Below, one piece after another: positions 1 to 11,551 of a stretch of 64,000 bases of DNA. The notes under the pieces are model-generated. The model saw only the letters and a program-made list of their open reading frames with translations, was not told the origin of the DNA and searched no databases. The stretch covers positions 153,083,577-153,147,576 of the forward strand of contig CP136065.1 in assembly GCA_032622095.1 (NCBI GenBank), in the 5' to 3' direction. Numbering within the stretch: the stretch's first letter is position 1; each line of letters opens with the position of its first letter. Origin of the DNA: Siphonodentalium dalli. Lineage: Eukaryota; Mollusca; Scaphopoda; Gadilida; Siphonodentaliidae. Made by a program: the position numbers and the translations under genes.

Positions 1-97
1 ACGTTTTGATAACCTGATATTATCTCTACCCTTCTATCTAACAGTTAGTATCTTTTTATTGTTGCCTGATGGTAACTTAATTAAAGCCAGATAGCAG

Positions 98-460
98 TTT
101 GCACTCCAAAATACACCAAATATTATTCGCTTTTAGTTTTTCCCATTATCAAAATAGGTCGATACATACTTAAACTACCTTTCTATGAGCATTATATGTC
201 CCAGAAAGATGCATTGAAGTCATTAAAAATACAACTTTGAACACGGTCCATGTGCACAGCATGGAATAGAAAAGAGCATTCCGTGTTAGTCTCTATTCCT
301 TATATGGTAGAAATAAAGAGCGTTTTTTTAATTTCTGTGCGAAAAATTAAAACAGCTAGAAAATGGCTGTGACCATGGTAAGTGAATTTCAGAGTATATG
401 AAGGCTGTATATAAATATTTTGTATATTTATCAACCTGTCTTATACCTCCTTCCAAATTA
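98..460 (+). repeat. Dispersed repeat M, copy 1
   Basis: This stretch aligns by eye with 7830-8088. Shared landmarks are GGTCGATA, TATGTCCCAGAA, CATTGAAGTCAT, TTCTGTGCGAAAA, a CATGG(T/C)AAGT block and a CTATCAACCT(G/A)TCTTATA type end. Neither copy has obvious inverted ends or a coding frame. The class is unknown. The rest of 1-680 shows no gene. Confidence 0.6.
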
Positions 461-681
461 GGTAGACAAAATTTGGAAGCTCGAATGTCCATTTATTAAA
501 GATGTTTATGATCAATATTTTTGCATGCTGAACTGTGCATTCCAATGGGAACAAAGGGTCATAACCAAAATCTTACGGATAACTACCCTTTCCGCTACAA
601 TATCTTACAACAAAACAGCCCAAAAAGCCAGAACTATAATATTTATATCAGGTATCAAAGAAAAACAACCCAATGGCACTA

Positions 682-945
682 TCAACCCTTTCTATACTAA
701 ATACTCATTGATGAGTAGTTCCCTTATCAGAAAATGTTTTGATAATAAGTTCAACAAATGACCAGAGTCCGTTTGTGGAACTTATTATCTGAACATTTCC
801 AACCAACGAATAAGAATTCTTCTGCACTTGTATCATCTGTCCTCCGATTCTATTCCATAAACATCCCCCCAGATGAATAATAGACCATTCCTATATGTAC
901 TTTTATAACAGAGTGGGAGAATGCATTTCGTATAGAAAGGGTTAA
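682..945 (+). mobile_element. TT-3 MITE, near-complete copy
   Basis: The copy runs from TCAACCCTTTCTATAC (one change from TTAA) to AGAAAGGGTTAA. The interior has the TT-3 landmarks: ATACTCATTGATGAG, an inverted pair around TAAGTTCAACAAATGACC, and CCCCCCAGATGAATAATAG. The CCCTTT ends and TTAA target fit a piggyBac-like non-autonomous element. No transposase is present. Confidence 0.75.
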
Positions 946-1405
946 TATTAAAAGTTGTCAAAGTTATCAGAACAAACCAGATCAATTCTACAGCAAGTAA
1001 CTAGATACTCGCAGAGTAAAATATGAAAATATAGCAATACTTTCACCATATTAAGTAAAACTATGCCAAAGCCATAATCTGCATATATCTAGTTGCCGCA
1101 TGTCATAATTTATTAGGTTGCACAAACCTGGTGCAACGCAATTTTCACACCGTGGTATAGTCAAAATTCAAAATGATTCGAATGAAATTTATCGGAATAA
1201 AATGTAAATCTTAATTGATAATTGAGAAATTAAACATTCATTTCTTATTATATTCAAATATGACTCTCATACAAAATTATCATTTCGAGAATTCAAATTC
1301 CAATTCTGAAATAAAATGGAGAGAACATCAAAGCTTCCAGAAAAATCTTCGACAACACAGGGTGAGTGCTACACACTGAATCATCAAAATTTCAATTGGA
1401 ACGTG

Positions 1406-1857
1406 TTAACTCATTCTATACTAAATACTCATTTACAAGTAGATCCCTTAACCTTGGATATTACGGTACTTAAATTTTGCAAAAACCCTGTGCCAATGTA
1501 TTCTCTTATATATGTGAGTCTCTGATAGTGAGCCTCGCATATATAAGAGAATACATTGGCCTAACAAATCTTGACCTTGTAAGCCAGAGCATTCTATGGA
1601 AGACTCGCATATGTAAGAGTATGCACTCGCACAGGATCTTCAATGCTGCACCAGCGCAGCTCCCGTCATGAAAGGGGTGGAAGAAATGTTCAAATAATAA
1701 GAACTTATGATCTGAACATTTCCAACAAACGAATAAACTTTTATTATCTGTCTTGTCTGCTTTTATTACCTTAAAACCCTCTAAATGAATAATAGACCAT
1801 TCCTATGTATACTGTTATAACTGAGTGGGAGAATCCATTCGGAATAGAAAGGGTTAA
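1406..1857 (+). mobile_element. TT-3 MITE split by a TT-1 insertion
   Basis: The left part (1406-1447) begins TTAACTCATTCTATAC and the right part (1681-1857) ends AATAGAAAGGGTTAA. The two halves resume the TT-3 order on either side of a TT-1 element, so TT-3 is the older insertion. Confidence 0.7.
1448..1680 (+). mobile_element. TT-1 MITE nested in TT-3
   Basis: It carries the two TT-1 palindromic modules (TTCTCTTATATATG and its complement CATATATAAGAGAA, around a short centre) separated by a spacer with GACCTTGTAAGCC. The left end is degenerate (TTAACCTTGG) and the right end is CATGAAAGGGG. Confidence 0.7.
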
Positions 1858-1974
1858 TAGTCAGCACCAAACAATTAAAATAGAGGTCTTATAAATAGTT
1901 CTATTATAAACACAAGCTTTTTTTCAAGATACAGAAGATCAATTTCAAAATTTTCAAAAAAAGTCCTGGATAAT

Positions 1975-2437
1975 TTAAAGGTACTCAATCCGATCAGACA
2001 CTCCTAAATTACTATTTCTTTGGCTTCGGGGGTAAAAAATATTTTATTTGAGTCGAGGAACCCACCAAAGCTCAGAGTGGTTAGATATCGATGTTTGAAC
2101 TTTGCGGTTTCTATTGTTTGAGGACCACAAACTGATTGAAGCACGAGGGTCAAACGGAAAGTCTTGCAGATAAAGATGGATAACTCTAAAATCAAGTGGC
2201 AATAATAACCACTTGATTTTGGAGTTATCCATCTTTATCTGCAAGACCGTCCATTTGACCCTCGTGCTTCAATCAGTTTGTGGTCCACAAACAATAGAAA
2301 CCGCAAAGTTCAAACATCGATATCTAATCACTCTGAGCTTTGATGGGTGGGTTCCTTGACTCGAATCAAATATTTTTCACCCCCGAAGCCAAAGAAATAG
2401 TAATTTAGGAGCGTCTGATCGGATTGAGTACCTTTAA
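1975..2437. mobile_element. TT-5 foldback element, long near-perfect palindrome
   Basis: Two ~220 bp arms are near-perfect reverse complements around a centre near 2204 (AAGTGGCAATAATAACCACTT). The ends read TTAAAGGTACTCAATC and GATTGAGTACCTTTAA, so TTAA flanks both sides. The open frames at 2004-2244 are the two arms read through and are not genes. Confidence 0.85.
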
Positions 2438-2714
2438 TTCATTGACAATACATACTGATTATAGTGACAATTTTCATGGTTAGTAGTAGTTAATATTTAT
2501 TTTCTGAATACACGTCTGAAATGATAACTTGGCATATTTAACGAGGTATAATTAATTTCCTTTGCACTATTGGTTCACAGAGAGCTTTTGTGATGTCACA
2601 CATACGTCAACCAGTCAAACACATCCAACGTTAACCAGTCACACACATATGTTGTTTTATCTAGATACAAGATAACACATTATTCAATAAATATAGTTAC
2701 AATCAACAGCAAGT

Positions 2715-3145
2715 TTAAAGGCCTACTTAATTTTTGAATGCCCCGTTCACATTATACATAACATATTCCATATTATACAGCATTTGGAAGAGGAGCCAAA
2801 AATATATAAATTCCACCAATATACTGAACAGCTGTGGCCTAGGAGAGTCCACCAAGTGATAGAGATTCTCAGATTCACCCCAGAATGTCATAATTCACAA
2901 CTATTAAGAGATAGAATTATTCCCCTTCCATTGAGAATAAAAAACTAGAAGTGCAGTCCAGATCAAAATTTAGCACAGAACAAAAATCGGTACATTGACA
3001 AAACCAACATGTTCACAGTTTATTCAATCGGATAAGTTGATAATACATTGTTCTGAAGCTTCCTCTTTCAAATGGTATACAATATGGAATATGCTGCATA
3101 TAATGTGATGTGATCTGGGGATTCAAAACTTGAGTGGTCCTTTAA
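2715..3145. mobile_element. TT-6 inverted-repeat element
   Basis: The left end TTAAAGGCCTACTTAA matches the complement of the right end (CACTCAAG to CCTTTAAAGG). Both ~85 bp arms share CATATTCCATATT and CATTTG(G/A)AAGAGGA. The interior (CCAGAATG, TTATTCCCCTTCCATTGA) matches the interior of the larger copy at 44104-45302. It has no coding capacity. 3146-3531 shows nothing else. Confidence 0.75.
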
Positions 3146-3531
3146 AGGGAAGCTTAATTTACTTGATCTAAACAAACAAGAATTCCTATTAAAATATAGG
3201 TAAACCACACTGTCAAAACACCCACTGAAAGTATGAAAAATGAGATACTTTTCAACAAAAAAAATCAGCAGAAATTTACAACCTCCAAATTTATATGGAT
3301 CCAATGTAGAATAAAAAACAAATGTTGCAATGATATATGGATTTGGAAGAAATTGGAATCTCTGAGAATTCCCAGAGATAATTTGTAGATAAGACAACAT
3401 AGATACATAAATGAGAAGACGGAAAACAAAGTTTGATATCCTCCAAACATCCAGTGTCTATGATATATATTGGAAAAATGTGGATAAATATTTTGGAAAT
3501 GGTAACTGAGAGGAAAACATAAGCAATGCAG

Positions 3532-3590
3532 TATAGTAATGCTCTAAATAATTGACTCTAAATAGTCTATTATTTAGAGCATTACTGTAT
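3532..3590. mobile_element. TA-1 remnant: both tips, no middle
   Basis: The sequence TAGTAATGCTCTAAATAATT is followed after a few bases by its complement TTATTTAGAGCATTACTGTA. It looks like an internally deleted TA-1 element reduced to its two tips. Confidence 0.75.
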
Positions 3591-3880
3591 ATTATAATCA
3601 ATAAAATAACAACATCAGTTGAAAATTTCACATAGGTAAGTCATATTATTCTCGCCACCCAAAAATCAAGAATCTGTATACACTTATTGATACTTGTAAT
3701 TTCATGGAGTAACATAAGTTAGAATGAGGGATGTGGATAGTTGTTTGTTATGGGTGGTGTTGTGTACAACTTGGAAATTTCAGTCCAAAATTTTTCCCCA
3801 AATGACTGGTTAAAAATCAAATTATCAGATCAATATTAATAAATTCTTGGTATGAAGGCCAAAGTTGGGGGTGTGAGACA

Positions 3881-3904
3881 CCCCCCCCCCCCCCCCCCCC
3901 CCCC
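3881..3904. repeat. Poly-C run, 24 bases
   Basis: This is an uninterrupted run of 24 C. The true length may be uncertain because of sequencing error. Nothing else is recognised between 3591 and 4927, apart from an imperfect hairpin near 4575-4640 with GTCCGTACCCAGTAC, which resembles the inner part of the element at 54.9 kb. Confidence 0.8.
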
Positions 3905-4927
3905 AACACCCATCACCACGTCCATGGTTAGTATGAAGGGACAGTTTCATCAGGAATCTCGTAAAAAGAATTGCTTGATACTGAAACAAAATGAAGCATG
4001 CATACATCAGTTACATTATAGAATCTAACACCAGACCTTCAGAAGACATATCATATAGGTAAATTTAATAAAATAATAATTACAAATCATCTTACCAGTT
4101 TCTCAAGCTGTTTGTATGTAATATGGAAATAATCTAAATGGACTATTCTGAAATAGACAAAAATTTCTAATTAAAAAAAGGGGGCATAACTCCTTCAAAA
4201 ATCATTGGACCACAACCAAAAATTAACTTGGTTGATTGATTATGATTTAATGTTGCTTTCAGCCACTATTAAAGGCCATATCACGACATTGCCAGTTTTA
4301 GTGGTGGAGGAAATCTGCACACTCAGGTTTAATCTAACAGTGATTTCAATGGCTGATAAACTCGTCGAACATGTGCGGCAAACAAACGGCGAGTAACTGG
4401 CCACTCCACCAGATATAAGGCCCCGAATATCTCTTGTGACTGCCTCTTCTCGAATGTGAACCACGTATTCTCTGTATAACTCTAGAACATCAAACAATGT
4501 TTTGAACCTCCATATACACTGGTTTAAAGACCCTAATTTCTTTATTTCTTTTAATATTATGGTTTGCGGAAGTCGGTCTGAACTCAGTATGGACATATAT
4601 CAGACCATGCGACATGTTACGTCCGTACCCAGTACAGACATAATTTATAGCAACCAAGTGGCAAAATAAAAATGATGGCAAAATTAAGCAAATTGATCAG
4701 ATAATAGTTCAGAACACTGTTGATTAACTGATGGAAGGAAAATCCCTCAGAGAGTGCAAATGAACAGAAGAATGTGTAATGGTGTTGATTGTCACTACAC
4801 TTTGTTTTGATCTATTTTAACAGATTTCTTCATTCTAATTTGCATGTTAAATTGAGATAATGGAAAATGTCACTGTTCATTTTATCTGTTTTGTATTCCA
4901 TTGTCTTAATTATAAATGTTGAGTTAT

Positions 4928-5168
4928 ATAACCCTTTATTTATTAAATACTCATTGATGAGTAAGTTCCCTTGGGGAAATTTTTACAGATAAAAAGTTCC
5001 AACAACCTGAACATTTCCAACCAATATATATGAATCATTCTGTACTTGTATTATCATTTAACCTGTCTATTGTCTGCTTTTGTTACCTGAACAGCCCTCC
5101 AAATGAAGAAGACAATACAATGTATACTTGTATAGCTGAATAGGAGAATCCATTTAGTACAGAAATGT
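4928..5168 (+). mobile_element. TT-3 MITE, degenerate
   Basis: It has the TT-3 order: an ACCCTTTATTTATTAAATAC tip, ATACTCATTGATGAGTA, CTGAACATTTCCAACCAAT, CCTCCAAATGAA and GGAGAATCCATT. The right tip has decayed. Confidence 0.6.
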
Positions 5169-5390
5169 GGAGCTCGGCAGGCTTCACATTTTGTAAATGA
5201 CAAAGGGCAGAATTTCTTAAGGAGTGTAAAATTATGTAATTTTGAAGAAGAAAAAAAATAAATATCATACTTATCTCTGGAAACAATAGGGCTTGAGCCT
5301 GTTCAGTTCAATTTGTGTAGAAGTCTACAGTATAACGTTTGTTTTTTGGTTTAAACTCTGTTTGATTAAAAACTTGGTAAATACAATATT

Positions 5391-5567
5391 GGGAGCTTCG
5401 CATATATAAGAGAATGCACTGGCTTACAAGGTCAAGGTAAATATTGTTGGGCCAATGTATTCTCTTACATATATGAGGCTCCCTGTGGGAGACTCGCTTA
5501 TATAAGAGAATGCATTGGAACAGGGTTTTCGCAAAATTTCAGGAAGCTCCAGTCATGGAAGGTTTAA
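5391..5567 (+). mobile_element. TT-1 MITE, left-truncated
   Basis: The first palindromic module is cut. The second is intact (CCAATGTATTCTCTTACATA to TATATAAGAGAATGCATTGG). It is followed by the usual right end: CAGGGTTTTCGC, CAGGAAGCTCCAGTCATGGA and GGTTTAA. Confidence 0.7.
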
Positions 5568-5623
5568 GCAGTGTGATAGCAGAGTTCAAATCTTTCACCC
5601 AGGACAGTGACCCTTGAGCAAGG

Positions 5624-5816
5624 TACAGTAATGCTCTAAATAATCGAATCCTTAACCAAAGCAGAATTATGGGTAACTTTTCAGGATTTAGTCGGAAATA
5701 TGGCTTGTTGCCATTCATAAGAAAGCTCTCACTGAGAGCAACAAGCCATATTTCCGACTAAATCCTGAAAATTTACCCATAATTCTAAGGAGTCAATTAT
5801 TTAGAGCATTACTGTA
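5624..5816. mobile_element. TA-1 foldback MITE
   Basis: It starts TACAGTAATGCTCTAAATAA and ends with the complement TTATTTAGAGCATTACTGTA. Arms of ~95 bp share GGATTTAGTCGGAAATATGG. The TA flank and CAGT tip suggest a Tc1/mariner-type target preference. 5817-6666 shows no gene. Confidence 0.85.
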
Positions 5817-6666
5817 TTTCTCCGTGAATTTTTTAATATTACTCTGAAAAAGGTGCCATTTTCCAGGCCTGGAATCGCAATTTCACAATTCCTTCACTTT
5901 TCCAGAATTCCAGACCAGGGTTTGCACTGGCCCACAATTCCCAGGTGCCAACACTGTTGTCAATTATTTTTTGAGCCACTTCATATTTTCTGTTACCAAT
6001 TTTTTCGGAGTAAAATGTTTTGGTGCCACTTGAATTTGGCATTTCCAAAAAAAAAAAACAATTTCACCATTAAATCAATTGAGAAGGATGTTGTGTGTCT
6101 GATGCATTGTTGCCGAAATCTAACTTGCACGTACGATGCATATTTGCTGTATGTCACAATTTGTGAAAGCTGAGTTATGAAGGACATATTTATGATTAGA
6201 CTTCAGGAGGCCCTTTTGTTTGACTAATGTTTGTCAAAACTGGTGTCAATAGCCATAGTCAGTGTTATAATCAATTAAAAATTTGAAACCCAGTCACACC
6301 AGCGATATAATAAGTCGATGTGGACATAAGCCGCAAATATATTATACACTTTCAATTAGGACCCAAATTAGCTATGTCGCGACCAGATATCAATGTGTGT
6401 TTTGTTTCTGACCGACTGATTGCAAGCTTTAATATATGCCCGATGGGTATCAGTTGCCAAAAATCAAGGTGCAAATATTTGTAGCAAATCGGGATTTGAT
6501 TGGGGCAAATTATTTTTTTATAGCAATTTGCTAAATTGGCAATCGGCAGCGTGAACCCAGTTCCAGACTAGCATATGAACCCTGTATAACAGTATTATAT
6601 ATCTAAGGAAAGCCTCTCGGGACCATGGAAGTTGTAGTAACAGGAGGAACTATTTTGTGCTGCATG

Positions 6667-6853
6667 TACTCTCAGGTGCCTAATAATAGTGCCGGCACGC
6701 TTATTAATTTTGGAGAAAATTCCCAAACGATCACTATTATTTGGCAATGAGACATTTAGTGAAATTGCCATCACTATTGCCATCACTATTTCAGCATAAA
6801 TCACCATCCATCACTATTATTAGGCCATCACAATTATTAGGCACCTGAGAGTA
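6667..6853. mobile_element. TA-flanked MITE with CTCTCAGGTGCC ends
   Basis: The left end TACTCTCAGGTGCCTAATAA is matched by the complement TTATTAGGCACCTGAGAGTA on the right. The interior has repeated CATCACTATT. This is a one-off family in this window. Confidence 0.75.
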
Positions 6854-7016
6854 GGGTGATATGGTCATCTGCGCAGAGGTCCTCCGGGCTCCAAGGTTAT
6901 GGAGAAGTCACTTTTCCCTCTAGCAGCAATAGGGTGAAGTGTGGCAAGTTTAGGATGAAGTGATATACGGACGATATCATCACAATATTTGTCAGCTTAG
7001 GTCGTCAAATGGGATT

Positions 7017-7099
7017 AATAACAGCACGTTCACTGCCGACACCAATCAATTACATGCAAAAAGTATGAGATAACCCGTAGTCGGCAGTGAACGTGTTAA
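7017..7099. mobile_element. Short hairpin element with CACGTTCACTGCCGAC arms
   Basis: GCACGTTCACTGCCGAC on the left pairs with GTCGGCAGTGAACGTG on the right, and the right tip reads GTGTTAA. It is a minimal foldback element of about 83 bp. Confidence 0.65.
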
Positions 7100-7690
7100 A
7101 CATTGTTGTAATTACCATCACTAAATGGGAGAGATATATAATTAAGTTTGATTACATCAGTCTAGTTTTCGTGTGATACACACCATCCAAAGTATAAAAC
7201 TGCTGTAAAATGTGTGAAAACTAATCCCATGTGACGTCAATGAAGCGCCACTAAAAGCTCAAGGTGTCTAATTAGCTTTATTTCATCGCTGTTTGTTATG
7301 TATCGTCATGGATCGTAAGTAGTAAGTTCAATCTCCAGCATTTTTACAGTCCATAAAATGAGGCAAAACTATATAGGGCAAAATATTATGTGGGAGACCA
7401 CAAACGCCACTTCTTTGCTCCATAAGGACTCGACATCTGCTTGGGTATCGTTGTCTTGAAAAACAGAATGGATACTAAGGACCTCCATTGTATGATACTA
7501 TACACTGCTGATATCAGACCACTATATTTAGGCATTTAGCTCCAACTATGAAAATGACGGATGAGGTTCGTTATGGAAGTTTCTTGCTGATGGGAAATGG
7601 CTGATGGGTTTTTTTTTCTTCTACCGACATTAATCTGGATCAAATTGATGGGTATTCTCTTCGCTGCATATTTAAAAAAGATTCATAAGT

Positions 7691-7760
7691 TTAACCTTTC
7701 TTAAGATTAAAAGGATTCTCCCATTCAGTTATAAAAATACTCATTGGAAAAGTCTATTAC
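7691..7760 (-). mobile_element. TT-3 fragment
   Basis: TTAACCTTTCTTAAG is followed by GGATTCTCCCATTCAGTTAT, the complement of the right end of TT-3, and a trace of the left part. It looks like a strongly deleted copy. Confidence 0.5.
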
Positions 7761-7829
7761 CGTAGCGAATGGTGGTTAAGTCACATCGCTGGATAAGTCA
7801 CATTGAATTTTGAAGCTTAAAGTCTTGGG

Positions 7830-8088
7830 GGTTTACGCTCCGAAATACACGTAATAATAATCGCTTTTGAATTTATCCCGGCATCGAAATTGGTCGATAA
7901 ATACATGAACTATATGTCCCAGAAGGACGTATTGAAGTCATAAAAAATAAAGAACGTTTGTTTCAATTCTGTGCGAAAACAGCTGGAAAATTACAGTGAT
8001 CATGGCAAGTATTTATCGGGTAGCATATGAAGCCGGTATATCAATATTTTGTGTATCTATCAACCTATCTTATAACTGCTTCCAACTT
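7830..8088 (+). repeat. Dispersed repeat M, copy 2
   Basis: This is the partner of 98-460 (see there). A separate AT-rich stretch at 8278-8400 begins TAGGGGTGTAACGATATGGG and contains CGATACGTATCACGAT. It resembles an end of a hAT-type element, but no partner end was found. Confidence 0.6.
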
Positions 8089-8775
8089 TATGATTTTAGA
8101 GATTTGTCAGAAACACACATAAATTGGAGAGACAAACGTTCTTGTATATAGCGTCCATTCGGAAAAAGGAAGGTAGAACAATGGAGCTGGGTTTTAATAA
8201 TGTTGAAGTACATTAGAACATTATTTTTTACTTGGAAATCACTACGCTGAATGTAGAAACCACCAACACCTGGTTTAGGGGTGTAACGATATGGGTATGG
8301 AATTTATCGACCTTTATCGCAATACAGAGAACATGATACGATACGTATCACGATTTTGCTTAGTTAATATTATAGTGATAATGCGGAGTCTTCATAAGAA
8401 ATGTATACACATGTATACACTGATATATAGCGACAACCAAAGAGGTGTATGCCTGGCTACATGAACTGTCTAGAATTTGTGTACTATATTATCACAAACA
8501 ATGCTTGTTGTTAAATTTATTGTATATGAGGAAATAAAATTAATAAAAACCTCACTGATGTATCTACTATCTGTAATCTTTGTCAGCCATTTCAGGCACA
8601 GGGATCCACAATGTATAATCAGTGTGTATATATTTGAGCCCCTTAGAATTGCAAAACAAGTTATTGCTAGTGTTCCAAACAGTCAATTTTTCTCAATTAC
8701 TTATTTTCCTAACAGAGGATTCTTTTTATGTCAATCACAAATCCAAACTCATCGCCAGACAGCTGATGACCACCA

Positions 8776-8905
8776 ATCTTCCACATGACGTGGCAAATAC
8801 CAACCTTCCACATGACGTGGCACCCAAGTGGAATCCAATGTATTCCGGATATACAGATTGCATGAAATTTGCAAAATAGAATCTTCCACATGACGAGGCA
8901 ATCAA
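8776..8905 (+). repeat. Short tandem repeat with CTTCCACATGACGTGG
   Basis: Two adjacent 28 bp units carry CTTCCACATGACGTGGCA, and a third diverged unit follows ~80 bp later (CTTCCACATGACGAGGCA). The part after each unit (AAGTGGAATC, TGTATTCC) is also repeated, so a longer ~90 bp period is possible. Confidence 0.6.
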
Positions 8906-9129
8906 ATGGAATCTGATGTATTCCTTATATACATGCACTACATGTAAACAGACATTAACAAATTCGACTTATCTAAATTAAGCGCTTTGCCCCTGATGAG
9001 CTGTTGATGCAAAAATAGACACGAAACACTAGCTTAACCTTAAAGTGACTATCCAAGTACAAGCAGTGTCGGGCATCACGGTGATCAAATGTTACCTCTA
9101 GTCAACGGCAGATGGTTGGGTATACATAC

Positions 9130-9190
9130 ACCATTTTATATACAAATTTGCTATGCATCTTACCAACCGAGCCACTGAACGCACCAAAGA
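9130..9190 (-). repeat. Possible tRNA-derived SINE head
   Basis: On the minus strand the stretch reads AGTGGCTCGGTTGGTAAGAT, which looks like a tRNA A-box. No clear B-box was found at the right distance. The call is weak. Confidence 0.3.
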
Positions 9191-9233
9191 GAAAAATAGT
9201 TAGTAAATAATGATTGATAACGTGAATGCTTAC

Positions 9234-9331
9234 GATTTGAATATGCTGTCATAGAAGAGCTGGGCTCTGTAGATGTCGCTGTTCACATCATTAGTCAGCT
9301 CTATCATGTTCTGGAAAGCCTCCTCGTCACA
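9234..9331 (-). CDS. BAIAP3: Gene B exon 10: mid-MUN domain
   Basis: The acceptor TTACATTGTAG is followed by TGTGACGAGG, and the donor reads AAATC|GTAAGC. Length is 98 bp, phase 0 in and 2 out. The 32 codons read CDEEAFQNMIELTNDVNSDI and continue with YRAQLFYDSIFK. An acidic start, then MIELTNDV and an aromatic-rich end fit the MUN segment that follows the CPFQKEL block in this family. A TT-1 element begins 26 bases upstream of the acceptor. No further exon was found between here and position 1. An extra small exon between this and exon 9 cannot be ruled out. Confidence 0.75.
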
Positions 9332-9357
9332 CTACAATGTAAAACCAATAGAATGTT

Positions 9358-9620
9358 TTAACCCATTCATGATGGGAGCAACACTGGTGCACCATTAAAT
9401 ATCCTGTGCCAGTGCATTCTCATATATATGCGAGTCTCCCACAGGGAGCCTCACATATATAACAGAAAACACTGGCTTACAAGGTCAAGGAAAATATTGT
9501 ATGGACAATACATTCTCTTATATATGCAAGGCTCCCTATGGGAGACTCGCATATATAAGAGAATATATTGGCACATGGTTTTCCCAAAATTTCAGAAAGC
9601 TCCAGTCATGGAAGGGTTAA
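9358..9620 (+). mobile_element. TT-1 MITE beside exon 10 acceptor
   Basis: It starts TTAACCCATTCATGATGGGA and ends GTCATGGAAGGGTTAA. Both palindromic modules are present, with the spacer CTTACAAGGTCAAGG. It sits in the intron 26 bases from the splice acceptor of exon 10. Confidence 0.85.
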
Positions 9621-9706
9621 GTATTAACTCGCTAGATTTTTCATACCTCAAAAACTGGGGTGAATGGTCAACAGCGGCTTTTGTTATTTTCCAAGGTGGC
9701 TAAATT

Positions 9707-9897
9707 TTAATCCTTTCATGACAGGGAGACTCGCATATGTAAGAGAATGTACTGGTTTCAAGGTCATGATAAATATTGTCAGGCCAATTTATTTTCATAT
9801 ATGTGAGGTTCCCTATGGGAGACTCGCATATATAAAAGAATGCATTGGCACAGGGTATTTGTAAAATTTCAGAAAGCTCCAGTCATGGAAGGGTTAA
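9707..9897 (+). mobile_element. TT-1 MITE, first module partly deleted
   Basis: The start TTAATCCTTTCATGACAGGG lacks the first half of module one. The second module and the right end AAGCTCCAGTCATGGAAGGG are intact. It lies 86 bp from the previous TT-1 copy in the same orientation. Confidence 0.8.
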
Positions 9898-9929
9898 ACA
9901 GGTCTTAATCCGCCCTGTGATGACTGGAC

Positions 9930-10310
9930 AAAACCTGTTGCATGTGGATATTCTTCATCACATTGTGGTGCATGAATACACCAAAGATCATTCACATAAG
10001 ATAGAAGTTGACGGAGATACAGGGATGGACATATCTTAATTACACTCTAAGAGCCATAACTTCAACAGACGTGAATGGACAAAGCATGTTACACATGGAT
10101 ATATTTCCCTTCATGCTGCCTCATGAGAATACGAAAGATCATTCATACATGACTTCCGATGACAGAGGCAGTGATCCAAAGCATTTTCTGTTCTGCAACA
10201 AAAGAATAATGGTCAAAACCATTGACATGTGAATATGACACTTCCCAAATGGTGGTTCATAAGTATACCAAAGATCATGAAATCCAACTTATGATGACTG
10301 AGATGGAGAG
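9930..10310 (+). repeat. Degenerate ~135-140 bp tandem repeat, three units
   Basis: Three units each carry a CATG(T/G)G(A/G)ATAT block, then a CATGA.AATAC.A.AGATCAT block and GATGAC/GACAGAG. They begin near 9949, 10090 and 10224. The short open frames here read through the repeat. 10311-11135 shows no gene. Confidence 0.5.
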
Positions 10311-11135
10311 CTCCAAAGTTGTTTTTTTATAATCCCAAATCTATTCCTTATTATTATTACCTTACCTTAGGAAATGATCTTGATGCAGAATGGATTCTCT
10401 CATATCGTTCAGCATTCCCTTTCTATACACCGAAAGAAAAAACAAAATAATAGTTCATATAGATCGAGAAAATCAAATCCTGGATAATAATGCAAGTCAG
10501 CACATTAACATAAAGATTTGTGCTCCCAGGAAAAATGTGATGGGGGGAAAGATAGCTTATTTTTTTTGTTTTTTTTAAATAATAAAATTAGGCCCTGCAT
10601 TTAATTTCTGGTTTCTCACACCTGATTGCATGGTCCCGAATTTCTACATGTGCAACCTTTTTATTAACTTTAGAGTTGCCAAGTGATATTGAACCAAAAT
10701 CATGGGGTTTGAAGAACATTGATTCATAAGCGATAACAATGCATATTTCAAAGACTTCTATTATTTTAAACTCCGCGGGTTGTTTTTATTTTTGTTTTAT
10801 TCATTCATACTGGTACTGATTTATGCAAAGCAATCGCTCCGAAAGCATCATCAAGGTGATGACGCCAACATTATGAGCAAACATGATTTATTCAGCCTGC
10901 CAAACCATTGAGATAATTGTGTGCAATGCATCTCGGACTGTATACATTAGACATCAAAGGACAATGAAATTATTCTCAATCTTCCTCGTCCCTCAAACGG
11001 TTTATCGAAAAATATTAAACCATTCACTCATCAATATAATTGTTGATGGCTTGCATAAATTAAGGACAACTCTAAAGAAAAGTGAATTAGCTGTGTAAAC
11101 ATAACATCACCATCATGCATAATGGTCAGATTAAT

Positions 11136-11244
11136 TACATGTAATGCCCTAAATAATCGAATCCTTAACCACAGCAGAATTATGGGTAATTTTTCAGGAT
11201 TTAGTCGGAAATATGGCCTGTTGCCATTCATCGGAAAGCTCTCA
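11136..11244 (+). mobile_element. TA-1, left half only
   Basis: It runs from TACATGTAATGCCCTAAATA to GCCATTCATCGGAAAGCTCT, the full left arm. The right arm is absent, so it is a solo arm or a broken copy. Confidence 0.8.
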
Positions 11245-11261
11245 AAATATGGTGCTGGACG

Positions 11262-11535
11262 TTAGCAGAATAAGGTCACCAGGAACAATTTATGGTTTCT
11301 CACAGGCTCAGCATCACTAAATTCACCCTCTGGGGACTTCATTCTGCTTAGGCCTCATCGTCTCTGGAAAGTATCTTTATTATCAAATTAGCAACTTTTT
11401 TAAATTTCTTTAGAAACTTTTTTAGTTTAGTTTCTCTAGATCACCAAATAGGCAGACGACACAATGCAAAATCGAGGTGCCCAATTGGTGCACATCACCA
11501 TCTGGGAACTTAGATCTATGTCTAGATCTCCCATA
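11262..11535 (+). mobile_element. F element, degenerate
   Basis: It contains AGCATCACTAAATTCACCCT, GACTTCATTCTGCTTAGGCC, GTTTAGTTTCTCTAGAT and the GGGAACTTAGATC end motif in the order found in complete F copies. The terminal repeats are lost. Confidence 0.65.
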
Positions 11536-11551
11536 GCAATTTCAGTAGGAA

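Noticed and set aside
3825-4007. 60-codon frame with a glycine run
   Set aside because: The glycine run is only the poly-C tract read on the other strand.
4240-4596. 118-codon minus-strand frame with TLFDVLELYREYVVHI
   Set aside because: It vaguely recalls a MUN segment, but the phase from exon 10 does not fit the only nearby acceptor (TTAAACCAG). No good donor follows, and part overlaps a hairpin repeat.
6283-6563. Possible inverted pair CAGTCACACCAGCGA / TCGGCAGCGTGAACCCAG
   Set aside because: The match is weak and no flanking duplication was visible.
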